Shown here: one piece after another, positions 36,705 through 45,203 of the stretch
Position numbering within the stretch: the stretch's first letter is position 1
How the letters are laid out: the number at the start of each line of letters is the position of its first letter
NCBI GenBank assembly: GCA_964368755.1
Contig: CAYJCR010000002.1
Coordinates: forward strand, 62,001 to 126,000
Origin: CALVZT01 sp964368755
Lineage (GTDB): Bacteria; Bacillota; Clostridia; Christensenellales; UBA1242
DNA length: 64,000 nt
Direction: 5' to 3'
Program-made: the position numbers and the translations under genes
Notes under the pieces: model-generated
Told to the model about the DNA's origin: nothing
Databases searched by the model: none
What the model saw: only the letters and a program-made list of their open reading frames with translations

Positions 36705-37816
36705 AATATTCCCCATATGAATGTAAATATTGTAATGAATATTCCAAGTCCCATTGTCCCATAAAAGAATATATTGGATAAAACTTTTGGTTTGTTAAAT
36801 CTACTTTCTTCAACAGTAAATACAAGGTCCGTTGGCCTTTCGATATTGTATTCTGCTAGCATTCTATTAAGAGTTGCTAGACTCTGAACATACGCACCAC
36901 TATTCTCAGGCTTATCTTTTGATTCTTTATCTTCAGTAATATTAGTAACTTCTGTATACAATTTCTTAAGCTTTTTGATACGAGTCTCTTTGAGAAGCAG
37001 TATGAAAAGAAATAGCATAACAAGCATAATGACAATCAAAGACACAAAACTTACAATGAAGGATAGTATTGGACCTGCAGAAGCAAAGTAATTGTTGATA
37101 AAAGTCATCATCTTGGAGCCAAAATACCCATTTGACTCAGCAAATTCAATATAAACGTTGATACCATTATTCATAAAGTGAATGATGATGGCAGGAATAA
37201 TACTCTTGCTCATAACAACCGTTATTGCCATAAGGAAACCAAGTATAGTTGCATAGAATACCTGTCCGATATTCATATGAATAAGTCCAAACATAAGTGA
37301 AGAGAATACAACTGCTCTCTTAATACCCATAGATGAATACCCGCTTAACAAAAAGCCTCTGTGTGTGAACTCTTCGCAGACAGCTGGAAGCAATGCAATA
37401 AGTAATAGATTGATGAAGAATGTTCCAACACTCATACCACTGCTTGTTCCACTAGAAGTAGGAATACTCTCATATCCAAACAAATGAAGTACGCCATTGA
37501 AGAACGAAGTAACAGCAATATTCAAGAAGAATGCTACAACTCCTATAAGTATAGCAAGAATAATAACTTTGACATTGACTATTCTTACATTAGTATCATT
37601 GAATGTTTGTTTGAAAGTACGTTTGTTGAGCAACTTATGTCCAAAGAATGGTATAAGTAGCATCAATCCAACTTGGATAATCAAAGAATATATCGCATCT
37701 TCTGTCATAGCATCTGTCTTCATATCAAAAGTAGCAGAAAAAATCCTAACACCAACAAATAGTGCTACTATGACAAAATATATGATATTTGTAATCAAAA
37801 GTTTTCTATCTTTCAT
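36701..37816 (-). CDS. CPBP-family intramembrane metalloprotease (copy 2)
   Basis: A polytopic membrane protein of 371 residues with the CPBP (CAAX protease/Abi) motifs: EEFTHRGFLL (EExxxR), FGLIHMNIGQ (His) and HFMNNGINVY (HxxxN). CPBP members cleave within membranes; in Firmicutes they include bacteriocin self-immunity proteins and regulatory proteases. About eight hydrophobic segments; a soluble stretch (residues about 280-340) precedes a final TM pair. AAGG lies five bases before the ATG, in the nine bases after the paralogue upstream. Substrate unknown. Confidence 0.85.
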   Translation of the reverse strand: MKDRKLLITNIIYFVIVALFVGVRIFSATFDMKTDAMTEDAIYSLIIQVGLMLLIPFFGHKLLNKRTFKQTFNDTNVRIVNVKVIILAILIGVVAFFLNIAVTSFFNGVLHLFGYESIPTSSGTSSGMSVGTFFINLLLIALLPAVCEEFTHRGFLLSGYSSMGIKRAVVFSSLMFGLIHMNIGQVFYATILGFLMAITVVMSKSIIPAIIIHFMNNGINVYIEFAESNGYFGSKMMTFINNYFASAGPILSFIVSFVSLIVIMLVMLFLFILLLKETRIKKLKKLYTEVTNITEDKESKDKPENSGAYVQSLATLNRMLAEYNIERPTDLVFTVEESRFNKPKVLSNIFFYGTMGLGIFITIFTFIWGIL

Positions 37817-37825
37817 TATAACCTT

Positions 37826-38842
37826 CTACATAAACAGCGAAACTATCCAGAGTAAGCCGCCAACACCCACACCTATCCAAAGCCATGCTTTAGGAGATAT
37901 AGTGCTAGGATTCATAGCTCTTAGTTCGTACTCGCCAAGCCCTTCGGCTGCCTTGACTTTATCATCGACAGTCACAACTGCCTTTTCTTCTTTGGCTGGA
38001 GGGGCTTTCTTGTACCACAAATAGAATATTGTCGTTATCAAGGCAACGGTTGCAAGCATGATGGCAATAGCAATCACTACTTCCCACGCACTCCACGACA
38101 TTTTGGTAACAGACTCAATGCCTCTGCTTGTCTGAATATATGTCACAAGTACTATCAAGAAGTTGTTAACAAAATGTGCTACCATACTATAGAATATTGA
38201 ACCTGTAAAATACACAATAAGGCATAGTACAACACCTAGTACAAACTGATAAATGCTCTGATTGATACTCATATGTATAAGCATGAACATAAGCGCGCTT
38301 ATCAAGATTGCTTTCTTCTCGCTATATTTGCTTCTTATCCCGTTGTATATCAAGCCTCTGAACAAGAACTCTTCAACTACAGCAGGTATAAGGGCATATA
38401 ACAACACGGCTAGGACAAATACGCCAAAGTTGTTGATATTGAGACTAAGCGCAGATCCATTGATACCTGTTGTCTTAACAATACAGAAGTCCACAAGACT
38501 AATGAATTGATTGAATCCGAATAACAAACCTGCAGCAACAGCGATAACTATAAGTAACTTCCAAATATTGAACTTAAATCTTACTTTGCTAGCCGTAACA
38601 AAGTTAATTCTCTTTACTCTACTGTATATCAAAAAAACTCCAGCAAAGCATAACTGAGATACAAGAAGGGACAAACATATAATAACGACATTTGTATTGA
38701 CTTGTTCTTCTGTAAGCCCTGCACTAACTGCAATATTGGCTGCGATTGCAGAGAATATTATTATCACAAGTTGAGGAATAAGCAATGCCCAAATATAACT
38801 AACACCACTGTCTTTGATATTGTAAGATTGTCTAAACTTCAT
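37826..38842 (-). CDS. CPBP-family intramembrane metalloprotease (copy 1)
   Basis: A paralogue of the next gene, with VVEEFLFRGLIYNGI (EExxxR), FMLIHMSINQ and HFVNNFLIVL. About eight membrane segments; a short Lys/Glu linker (residues about 285-305) precedes the last segment. Two ATG codons compete (38854 and 38842). I prefer 38842 (MKFRQSYNIKDSG) because GGAG precedes it, though closely. It is the first gene of the minus-strand block that runs down to mfd. No promoter is clear; upstream sequence to 38985 is AT-rich. Confidence 0.82.
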   Translation of the reverse strand: MKFRQSYNIKDSGVSYIWALLIPQLVIIIFSAIAANIAVSAGLTEEQVNTNVVIICLSLLVSQLCFAGVFLIYSRVKRINFVTASKVRFKFNIWKLLIVIAVAAGLLFGFNQFISLVDFCIVKTTGINGSALSLNINNFGVFVLAVLLYALIPAVVEEFLFRGLIYNGIRSKYSEKKAILISALMFMLIHMSINQSIYQFVLGVVLCLIVYFTGSIFYSMVAHFVNNFLIVLVTYIQTSRGIESVTKMSWSAWEVVIAIAIMLATVALITTIFYLWYKKAPPAKEEKAVVTVDDKVKAAEGLGEYELRAMNPSTISPKAWLWIGVGVGGLLWIVSLFM

Positions 38843-38985
38843 ATTCTCCAGCATCCTTTTATTATTATTTAATAAGTATACACATATTTGATATCAAAAT
38901 CAAGTAAATAATGTTTAACCCTATGCTTTTGAACCCCAAATGCAAAAATATTGTCATATGGAAATATTTGGAGAGAGCAAACTAT

Positions 38986-39015
38986 TTGCTTTTTTTGTAC
39001 ATAATGTGCTATAGT
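38986..39015 (+). promoter_or_regulatory. Possible walJ promoter
   Basis: TTGCTT (38986-38991), 18-base spacer, TATAGT (39010-39015), only eight bases before the ATG at 39024. The leader would be at most a base or two, though AAGGG just before the ATG could be read as a weak binding site. A small hairpin AGCAAA-CTA-TTTGCT with T7 overlaps the -35 box. Confidence 0.4.
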
Positions 39016-39023
39016 CTAAGGGT

Positions 39024-39827
39024 ATGAAAGTAGTCAATATCGCAAGCGGTAGTAAGGGCAATAGCACTCTCATCATCTCTGACAATGTCAAGATACTAGT
39101 CGATGCAGGACTTACATGCAAAGATCTAGAATTGAGGCTCCATTCACTTAGCATAGACCCTTCTTCTATCAATGCTATTCTAATAACACACGAACACATC
39201 GACCACATCAAAGGTGTGGCTGTTTTTGCTCGCAAATATGGCACCAAGATATATGTCCCAGTAGGAGGTTTCGATTACCTGGAACAGAAGTCACCCAAAC
39301 TCCCTACCGAACAAGTTATTTGCTTTGTCTCTAACGAGTTCTTTATAGGAGACTTGTCTGTATCCGTGTTTGAACTACCCCATGACTCCAACTTCTGTTG
39401 TGGATATTCTTTTACAAAAAACGGCAAAAAGATTAGTATTGCGACAGATTTGGGGCATACTAACTTCAAGATATTACAGAACTTACAAGGCAGTGATATA
39501 CTCTATCTTGAAGCCAATCATGATGAGAATAGGCTACTTGCTAACCCACATTATTCCAATAGTCTAAAAAATCGTATCTTGTCACCAAAAGGACATCTGT
39601 CTAACCTAGCTTGTGCCAAAGCGATTGCATACCTAGCAGACAGTGGGATTAAGCAAGTTGTTCTTGCACATTTGAGCGAAGAGAACAACACCCCAATGCT
39701 TGCATATACTACAATACGAGATTATCTACTCACTCAACACATAGTAGAGGGTAAGCACTTATTCATAGATGTCGCTTCGCAAGACAATGTTGGTTCGATT
39801 TTTGAAATAGACGATAGTATTCAATAA
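39024..39827 (+). CDS. walJ: WalJ/YycJ-like metallo-beta-lactamase-fold hydrolase
   Basis: YycJ (WalJ) is an MBL-fold protein from the walRKHIJ operon with suspected exonuclease and cell-wall/replication coordination roles. The 267-residue product begins MKVVNIASGSKGNSTLI and has the zinc motif THEHIDH at residues 55-61, further ligands in GHTNF and EANHD, and HLSEENNTP near the end, all typical of YycJ. htrA follows after 32 bases, as htrC follows yycJ in B. subtilis, but walRK and walHI are not in the window. Confidence 0.9.
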   Translation: MKVVNIASGSKGNSTLIISDNVKILVDAGLTCKDLELRLHSLSIDPSSINAILITHEHIDHIKGVAVFARKYGTKIYVPVGGFDYLEQKSPKLPTEQVICFVSNEFFIGDLSVSVFELPHDSNFCCGYSFTKNGKKISIATDLGHTNFKILQNLQGSDILYLEANHDENRLLANPHYSNSLKNRILSPKGHLSNLACAKAIAYLADSGIKQVVLAHLSEENNTPMLAYTTIRDYLLTQHIVEGKHLFIDVASQDNVGSIFEIDDSIQ

Positions 39828-39859
39828 CTGTTCTGTAATAGCCTTTATAAGGAGAGAAT

Positions 39860-40924
39860 ATGAAAGAACAGTTTTTTTATCGCAAAAAATCATTTTTTGT
39901 CAATAATTTGATAGTATTATTGTTAATGTGTGCCTTTTGCTGTGGTTGCAATAAGGCAGTAGACAATCGTATTGTAGGATCCTACTCCGACTCGCCCTTA
40001 TCTAGCGACTTGTTCTCTAGTAAGTTGTCTGCTAGCGTCCTTGCCCCCAATGTTACTCAATCAGTTGTTGGAATAGAAGCTTCAACCAAAAGTTATAATA
40101 GTATAGGTACAGGAGTTGCAGTGGCAAACAATCTTATTGTCTCCAATGAGCATGTAGTAGAAGGCGCCAAGGTTGTGACATTGTATCTCAAAGACGGTTC
40201 TCAAGCCTCTGGTGAAGTTATATGGACAGACAATGCTCTTGATCTATCTATCATTAAAACCAATATTAACCTCCCCTACCTCGCTATGGTAGGCAAGAAC
40301 TCAATAACCGTTGGTGAAGATGTAATAGCGATAGGCACACCCATCGATCTTCAATTCCAGCACACTGTCACCAAAGGTATAGTGAGTGCTATCAACAGGA
40401 CAGTTGCAGTAGATACAACATATGGAGAGAGTTACCTTCAAGACCTGATTCAACATGATGCTAGTATCAATCCCGGCAACAGTGGTGGCCCACTTATCAA
40501 CAAGAACGGTGAGATAATAGGAATCAATACTCTCAAAGTCGACTCAGCAGAGGGATTAGGGTTCGCCATTCCTACTCAGGCGGCACAGAACGTTATCGGT
40601 CACATAATAAGTGATGGGGAGTATATTACGCCATATATTGGCGTCTACGGCGTTGATAAGAATGTGTCTAAGTATTATGGCAAAGACTTCTCATCAGATG
40701 GAGTCATAGTCAATAACCTTGCAGATAACGGGCCCGCTTCCAAGGCCGGGCTCAAGGTTGGAGATATCATCACCTCTATTAACGGCAACCCCATCCACAA
40801 TATGTTAGACCTTCGCACAGAACTATATGCAAGCAAAGTTGGAGATACAGCCCTTGTTGAATATACACGAGATGGACAATCTTCAAGCATTGTTATTACT
40901 ATGACCAAACACCCTCAATATTAG
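39860..40924 (+). CDS. htrA: HtrA/DegP-like serine protease with PDZ domain
   Basis: HtrA proteases degrade or refold misfolded proteins outside the membrane. The 354-residue product has an N-terminal hydrophobic segment ending LCCGCN-like (FCCGCN), so it may be a lipoprotein or simply membrane-anchored. The trypsin-type triad is His98 (NEHVV), Asp128 (ALDLS) and Ser208 (GNSGGP). One PDZ domain covers about residues 255-350 (ASKAGLKVGDIITSING). AGGAGA precedes the ATG. Likely cotranscribed with walJ. It probably works with PrsA on the many exported proteins here. Confidence 0.95.
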   Translation: MKEQFFYRKKSFFVNNLIVLLLMCAFCCGCNKAVDNRIVGSYSDSPLSSDLFSSKLSASVLAPNVTQSVVGIEASTKSYNSIGTGVAVANNLIVSNEHVVEGAKVVTLYLKDGSQASGEVIWTDNALDLSIIKTNINLPYLAMVGKNSITVGEDVIAIGTPIDLQFQHTVTKGIVSAINRTVAVDTTYGESYLQDLIQHDASINPGNSGGPLINKNGEIIGINTLKVDSAEGLGFAIPTQAAQNVIGHIISDGEYITPYIGVYGVDKNVSKYYGKDFSSDGVIVNNLADNGPASKAGLKVGDIITSINGNPIHNMLDLRTELYASKVGDTALVEYTRDGQSSSIVITMTKHPQY

Positions 40925-41033
40925 AAGTACTTATAGAATAAAAAATCGCTATTAGGCCGAGTAACTATCATAAGCACAAAAGCAAACTGTTTTCATAAAA
41001 TATTATTGACAAATCGATTTTTTTAACAAAAAA

Positions 41034-41059
41034 AACTTACCAACAGAGTTTGGTAAGTT
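41034..41059. terminator. Bidirectional terminator between htrA and the repeat protein gene
   Basis: AACTTACCAA (41034-41043) pairs with TTGGTAAGTT (41050-41059), with A and T runs on the two sides. The preceding 40925-41030 shows no gene. Confidence 0.85.
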
Positions 41060-41076
41060 TTTTATACCTTCGTATT

Positions 41077-43086
41077 TTATGCTCCTAGTGGATTATTTGC
41101 GTATGCTATAAGTTCATTAACGGTCTTACTACCAATGAGAGCATTTGGCTCCGTTGAAATGATACCCAACTCGTGCAATTCTGACAAAGTCTTCTGATTC
41201 ATAAGAGCATTTGTTAGATTGGATATAGCCTCACTCATCATAGATAGAGGAACTGTGCCTTTTGCATATTGAGGAGCAGTATCTGTACCAGTACCTACTA
41301 TATATAGAAGACTGAATATTCCAGAGTTAAAGTTGGTGCTTGGCATTACCTCAGCAAGTGTAAGAGTCTCAATCCTTGTCCCAAGGTTATTGATCTTTGT
41401 AGCACTCAAAGCTATGATAATACTATTCCTTGTATCAGGCCCCTCACTTGGTGCTGGGAACAAGTTGCCAATAGTAAGATTATTGATAGTAGTACTTAGG
41501 TTGCCAATAGAAGTATTTGCTACAAGATTAAGGACAAGGCTATCATTTGGTATAGTAATAATGTCGCTAAGTATCATTCCATCAATAACACTCTGAACAT
41601 CGCTATCCAACTCGGTTATCTTTACATCGCTTAATGCAATAAGTATCTTATTAGTAGCCCCTGGGAACATATCTCCAATGGTAAGATTATTGATATCTTC
41701 ACTAAGACTTCCTATTGTAGAGTCTCCAAGACAACCAAGTATAGAGTTGCCTGTAACATCTATAATGTCAGATATCTTCATTGTATCAACTTTGGAAGAA
41801 ATACCAGTGCTAAGTTCAGATAGTTTTAAGTCATCAAACGCTACTATGAAAGTGTCTCTATCCTCTTGAACAAACTCCCTACAATCGAATGCTGTTGCAG
41901 TTGCTGAGATGATCAAGTCATTATTCTCAGCCATTGTACCATATCTTGTCTCGCCATGAACGATATGTCCTTCATTATCAAAACCTATTGCAATTGTGCC
42001 ATATGGAACATCTAACTTTGAGATTGCTATCGTAACGACTACGCTAGTGGTATAAGTTAGCCCATCATCAAGAGATAACTCATCTTCCACAAATATTACA
42101 TTGTCCGTAGTTGAAGGAGCACCATCTATTACAACGCTATCAATAGCAAAAGTGTATTGCTCATCAAAAGTTACGTTAAGTGGAGGGAAAATCTCGCCTA
42201 TTGTCATATCATCGAACTCAGTAGATAATGTACCAATAGTCTTATCTGCAAATGATGCAAGTATAGAATCTGCTGGGATATCAATGACATCGCTAAGCTT
42301 CATAGTATTGATTGTTGTTTGAATATTTGTACCAAGTTCCGTTATCTTGATGTTCTCGATAGCCTTGATTATCTTATTCCTATTATCAGGACCTTCGGTT
42401 GGAGCTGGGAATATATCCTTGACTCTGAGATCGTTGATTGCTGTAGATATATCTGAGATTGGAGTATCAATGATAGACTTTAACATTGTATTAGATGACA
42501 AGCCTTCGATATCGAAGTCATCAGCAAGTTTGTTAAGAGTATATTCGTTAATAATCTCAGTCATAACATCTCCAATACTGCTTATCGGAGAATTGAGTAT
42601 TCTTGCATCATTGATGATAGAGATATCTGGCAATGTTATACCCGTAGCAGATACTATATCGTTCAATTTGATATTATCCACTACTGAGGTTACGTTACTA
42701 CTCAATTGACTAAGCTTACCTTTGATAACTGGAGTAATATCAATGCCTTGGATAATATAATGCGTACCATCTTCCTCTTCAGTGTTACTGATAACTCCTT
42801 TGAGATCCAAGCCAAGCAAGTTCGCTGTCTCTTCAATAGACTTATCAGATGAACCACTTGCAACACCTATTGCAAGTCCAATAACATCTGCAATAGTATT
42901 GCCTTTGCCTTCCTCACTTATTGGGAGGTCTGCTCCCACAAGACTAGAAACTGAGCCTATTGGCATACATTTGACAACCCAATAACCAAGTCCTGCCAAA
43001 GCTGTTATTGTGAAGATGAAGCCAACAAACCACCCAAAGAAGAACTTTGAGACTCCACCATGATAGTATTTAGGTTTTTTTGACAT
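41077..43086 (-). CDS. Membrane-anchored protein of repeated 'TIGDxFP...KITELG' units, 669 aa
   Basis: I do not recognise a family. One N-terminal membrane segment (about residues 15-40, after a Lys-rich start) suggests the rest lies outside the cell. From about residue 200 on, a unit of about 70-75 residues recurs four times. Each reads roughly S-xx-I-N-x-L-T-I-G-D-x-F-P, then N-x-I-I-x-A-L-x-x-x-K-I-T-E-L, then I-x-x-M-x-L-S-D-I-I-x-I, then S-I-L-x-x-L-x-x-x-T-I-G-x-L. The second unit contains an inserted beta-rich stretch of about 95 residues (about residues 305-400). Earlier residues 110-200 hold shorter, related segments. The pattern of short helices with Leu/Ile suggests a solenoid-like or stacked structure. 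No enzyme motif is seen. It has a clear promoter and is monocistronic. Confidence 0.75.
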   Translation of the reverse strand: MSKKPKYYHGGVSKFFFGWFVGFIFTITALAGLGYWVVKCMPIGSVSSLVGADLPISEEGKGNTIADVIGLAIGVASGSSDKSIEETANLLGLDLKGVISNTEEEDGTHYIIQGIDITPVIKGKLSQLSSNVTSVVDNIKLNDIVSATGITLPDISIINDARILNSPISSIGDVMTEIINEYTLNKLADDFDIEGLSSNTMLKSIIDTPISDISTAINDLRVKDIFPAPTEGPDNRNKIIKAIENIKITELGTNIQTTINTMKLSDVIDIPADSILASFADKTIGTLSTEFDDMTIGEIFPPLNVTFDEQYTFAIDSVVIDGAPSTTDNVIFVEDELSLDDGLTYTTSVVVTIAISKLDVPYGTIAIGFDNEGHIVHGETRYGTMAENNDLIISATATAFDCREFVQEDRDTFIVAFDDLKLSELSTGISSKVDTMKISDIIDVTGNSILGCLGDSTIGSLSEDINNLTIGDMFPGATNKILIALSDVKITELDSDVQSVIDGMILSDIITIPNDSLVLNLVANTSIGNLSTTINNLTIGNLFPAPSEGPDTRNSIIIALSATKINNLGTRIETLTLAEVMPSTNFNSGIFSLLYIVGTGTDTAPQYAKGTVPLSMMSEAISNLTNALMNQKTLSELHELGIISTEPNALIGSKTVNELIAYANNPLGA

Positions 43087-43165
43087 ATATTACCTCCACA
43101 TATGCAAAAAAGTGATTAGCAAAAAATAAAACAGTAATTTTTTGTTACCAATTTCATATATTTTA

Positions 43166-43194
43166 AATATATATTATTAGCAATGTTTTGTCAA
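43166..43194 (-). promoter_or_regulatory. Promoter of the 669-aa repeat protein
   Basis: On the minus strand TTGACA (43194-43189), 17-base spacer, TATATT (43171-43166). Leader of about 70 bases with GGAGG just before the ATG. Confidence 0.65.
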
Positions 43195-43231
43195 AGCAAT
43201 CAAAGGTATTTTGTATCAAGGAGTTTTATTT

Positions 43232-43594
43232 ATGCGTATTTATGGATTTTACAACTGTGAAGGAAGTTACCCTAATCTTCTTCTCCCAATATTCGAAGAG
43301 GACAAGTCATATTATTATCAACTGATAAGAGATAATCAATTTGTCAAACTTCTTCCCATCGATGTAGCAAACTTAGACTCAAGACATATGTTTGTTAACA
43401 CCTCACCATGCAAGGCAGATCCTGAGATTATCAAATATGCCTTTGCTACCAGAGATAGAGACATCTATTATAGTGACAAGGTAGAGATGCAAAAAACTGT
43501 TAAAGATAATCTACCTTTTGCAGATACAGATAGCTTATCATACTCACGATTATCGGCTTTTGCTTACTCATCTAGCGAAGATCCCGCTCAATAA
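43232..43594 (+). CDS. Small hypothetical protein, 120 aa
   Basis: Start at the ATG at 43232, with AAGGAG eight bases upstream; the frame is open to 43211. The product begins MRIYGFYNCEGSY, is soluble, Tyr/Asp/Ser-rich and has no signal peptide. No family recognised. It lies alone between two minus-strand genes and ends at a strong terminator, so it is a real transcription unit. Function unknown. Confidence 0.75.
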   Translation: MRIYGFYNCEGSYPNLLLPIFEEDKSYYYQLIRDNQFVKLLPIDVANLDSRHMFVNTSPCKADPEIIKYAFATRDRDIYYSDKVEMQKTVKDNLPFADTDSLSYSRLSAFAYSSSEDPAQ

Positions 43595-43616
43595 ATAGCT
43601 ACATATCTGTAGCTAT
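43595..43616. terminator. Bidirectional terminator after the 120-aa protein
   Basis: ATAGCTACA (43595-43603) pairs with TGTAGCTAT (43608-43616) followed by T7. It also serves the converging M1 peptidase gene. Confidence 0.85.
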
Positions 43617-43620
43617 TTTT

Positions 43621-45102
43621 TTATTTGTTTGAACTTATTATCTTAACCTTGCCATTGATATATGAGTCAAATATTGTTCCAACTTTGCTAGAACATATTT
43701 TTTCAAACATCCCAATAAGGTCATCAGGGCTAGCGATTTTGAACATATATTCTTTGTAATACTCTCTAAGGGCTTTGTTAAACTTCTTGGCACCGACACA
43801 ATCTCTGATACTATCAAATAGCAACATCCCTTTGACATAAGTATTGTATACATACTCGGGTTCCGTTCGATATTCATCAAGAGCTCTTGTCATTGTTGTA
43901 TCGACATCGCCATATACTTCGCCATATACTTCAACAAAAAATTGATAACTATCAACTGCACTTGATATCACCGTAGCATATTCCACTTCATAACTAGGAT
44001 TACATTCATAAAAAAGTGCCGTAGAATACTCTGTCAACCCCTCATCCACCCAAGCATATCTGAAAGCATTACTACCAACAACATTATACCACCATTGATG
44101 GGCTATCTCGTGAATAATAACGTTCTTATAATCTGCGAAGTTTGTTACTCCATTAGAGATATATACAAGATTGGGATACTCCATACCTCCGTGTATGAAG
44201 TTGGCTTGTACAACGCTTAGTGTTGGATACGGATACTTGCCGAACAACTCATTGAAAGTCCTAACAGCATCTTGCGCTGTCAATAGACTAATATCGCTAT
44301 TGTCATCATCGAAATAAAAGTACGTTATTTGCGTCCCTTCTATCTCAGCAGACTTGGTCTTGAAGTCTCTACCAAGTACAAAAGCAAAATCTCTTACACT
44401 CTTAGCAACAATGCTATCCGTTATCATATCTTGGGACGCAGAAGAGCTAACTTTCTGTCCACTATGAGCAAGCGTAAGATTGTCTGGATAAGATATATTA
44501 ACGTTGAAAGAAGCACAATCAGAATAGAATGGGTCACCATTGCTACTATACGACTGTTGTACGTATCCGCCGTCATACACACATATTATTGGGAAAAAGT
44601 TACCAAAATTGTATGTATCATCTCCATACCCATATCTATGAAGCACATTTGGGAGCTTTTCTTCAAAAGCTATATATATATCAACACTTTCTTGTGGATA
44701 CAGTTCTTGTATAGCAATATCTAAGAACAGGTCGTCTTCTCCTCCAACACTATACTCAACAGCAAGAGTATTGACTTGTACATCTAGTATATTGATATAA
44801 CCATAGTCTTGTCCATTGGGATATGCCTTAGATATCTGCAACATACTTACAGGAGCGTTTGTAACATTTTCATTAAAAGCATTTGGGTACAAACAAAACA
44901 CAATATTATTAAGAACAACGTCAGTATTATTATAATATCGTACATTCTCATACCCTGCAAGAATCTTGCTTTCTTCATCAAACGTTACATCAATTTCATA
45001 AGTTGACAACTGTGTATTGTCGCTACTTGCACCGCACCCGGCTAGCCCAAAAGTTATCGTAGCGAACACGATCATACATATAATATAACAGAGTTTTTTC
45101 AT
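43621..45102 (-). CDS. M1-family metallopeptidase lipoprotein
   Basis: A gluzincin aminopeptidase-type protein anchored outside the cell. The 493-residue product begins MKKLCYIICMIVFAT with lipobox GLAGC. The M1 motifs are GGMEYP (about residue 302; substrate-binding GxMEN-like) and HEIAHQWW (about residue 330) with the third ligand Glu in WVDEGLTEYS about 20 residues on. The usual C-terminal ERAP-like domain is absent; the protein ends soon after the catalytic domain, as in other short bacterial M1 lipoproteins. GAGG lies six bases before the ATG at 45102; an upstream in-frame start at 45135 adds no plausible signal. Probably a surface peptidase for nutrients or processing. Confidence 0.9.
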   Translation of the reverse strand: MKKLCYIICMIVFATITFGLAGCGASSDNTQLSTYEIDVTFDEESKILAGYENVRYYNNTDVVLNNIVFCLYPNAFNENVTNAPVSMLQISKAYPNGQDYGYINILDVQVNTLAVEYSVGGEDDLFLDIAIQELYPQESVDIYIAFEEKLPNVLHRYGYGDDTYNFGNFFPIICVYDGGYVQQSYSSNGDPFYSDCASFNVNISYPDNLTLAHSGQKVSSSASQDMITDSIVAKSVRDFAFVLGRDFKTKSAEIEGTQITYFYFDDDNSDISLLTAQDAVRTFNELFGKYPYPTLSVVQANFIHGGMEYPNLVYISNGVTNFADYKNVIIHEIAHQWWYNVVGSNAFRYAWVDEGLTEYSTALFYECNPSYEVEYATVISSAVDSYQFFVEVYGEVYGDVDTTMTRALDEYRTEPEYVYNTYVKGMLLFDSIRDCVGAKKFNKALREYYKEYMFKIASPDDLIGMFEKICSSKVGTIFDSYINGKVKIISSNK

Positions 45103-45168
45103 ACTATACCTCAATGTATATCTATGAAATCTCATACTAAGAATATACGTGATTTGAGCAATAAAAAA

Positions 45169-45191
45169 ACACTCTCAATTATTGAGGGTGT
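45169..45191 (-). terminator. Terminator of the DUF4097-like gene
   Basis: On the minus strand ACACCCTCAA (45191-45182) pairs with TTGAGAGTGT (45178-45169), followed by a T run (45168-45163). Confidence 0.8.
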
Positions 45192-45203
45192 TTATCTACA
45201 ATA

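Noticed and set aside
38976..38997. Hairpin AGCAAA-CTA-TTTGCT with T7 before walJ
   Set aside because: It looks like a terminator but no plus-strand gene lies upstream and it overlaps the likely -35 box, so I do not list it as a terminator.
40925..41033. Possible small gene or RNA between htrA and its terminator
   Set aside because: No frame with a start and binding site and no conserved RNA pattern recognised; TTGACA near 41009 has no suitable -10 box.
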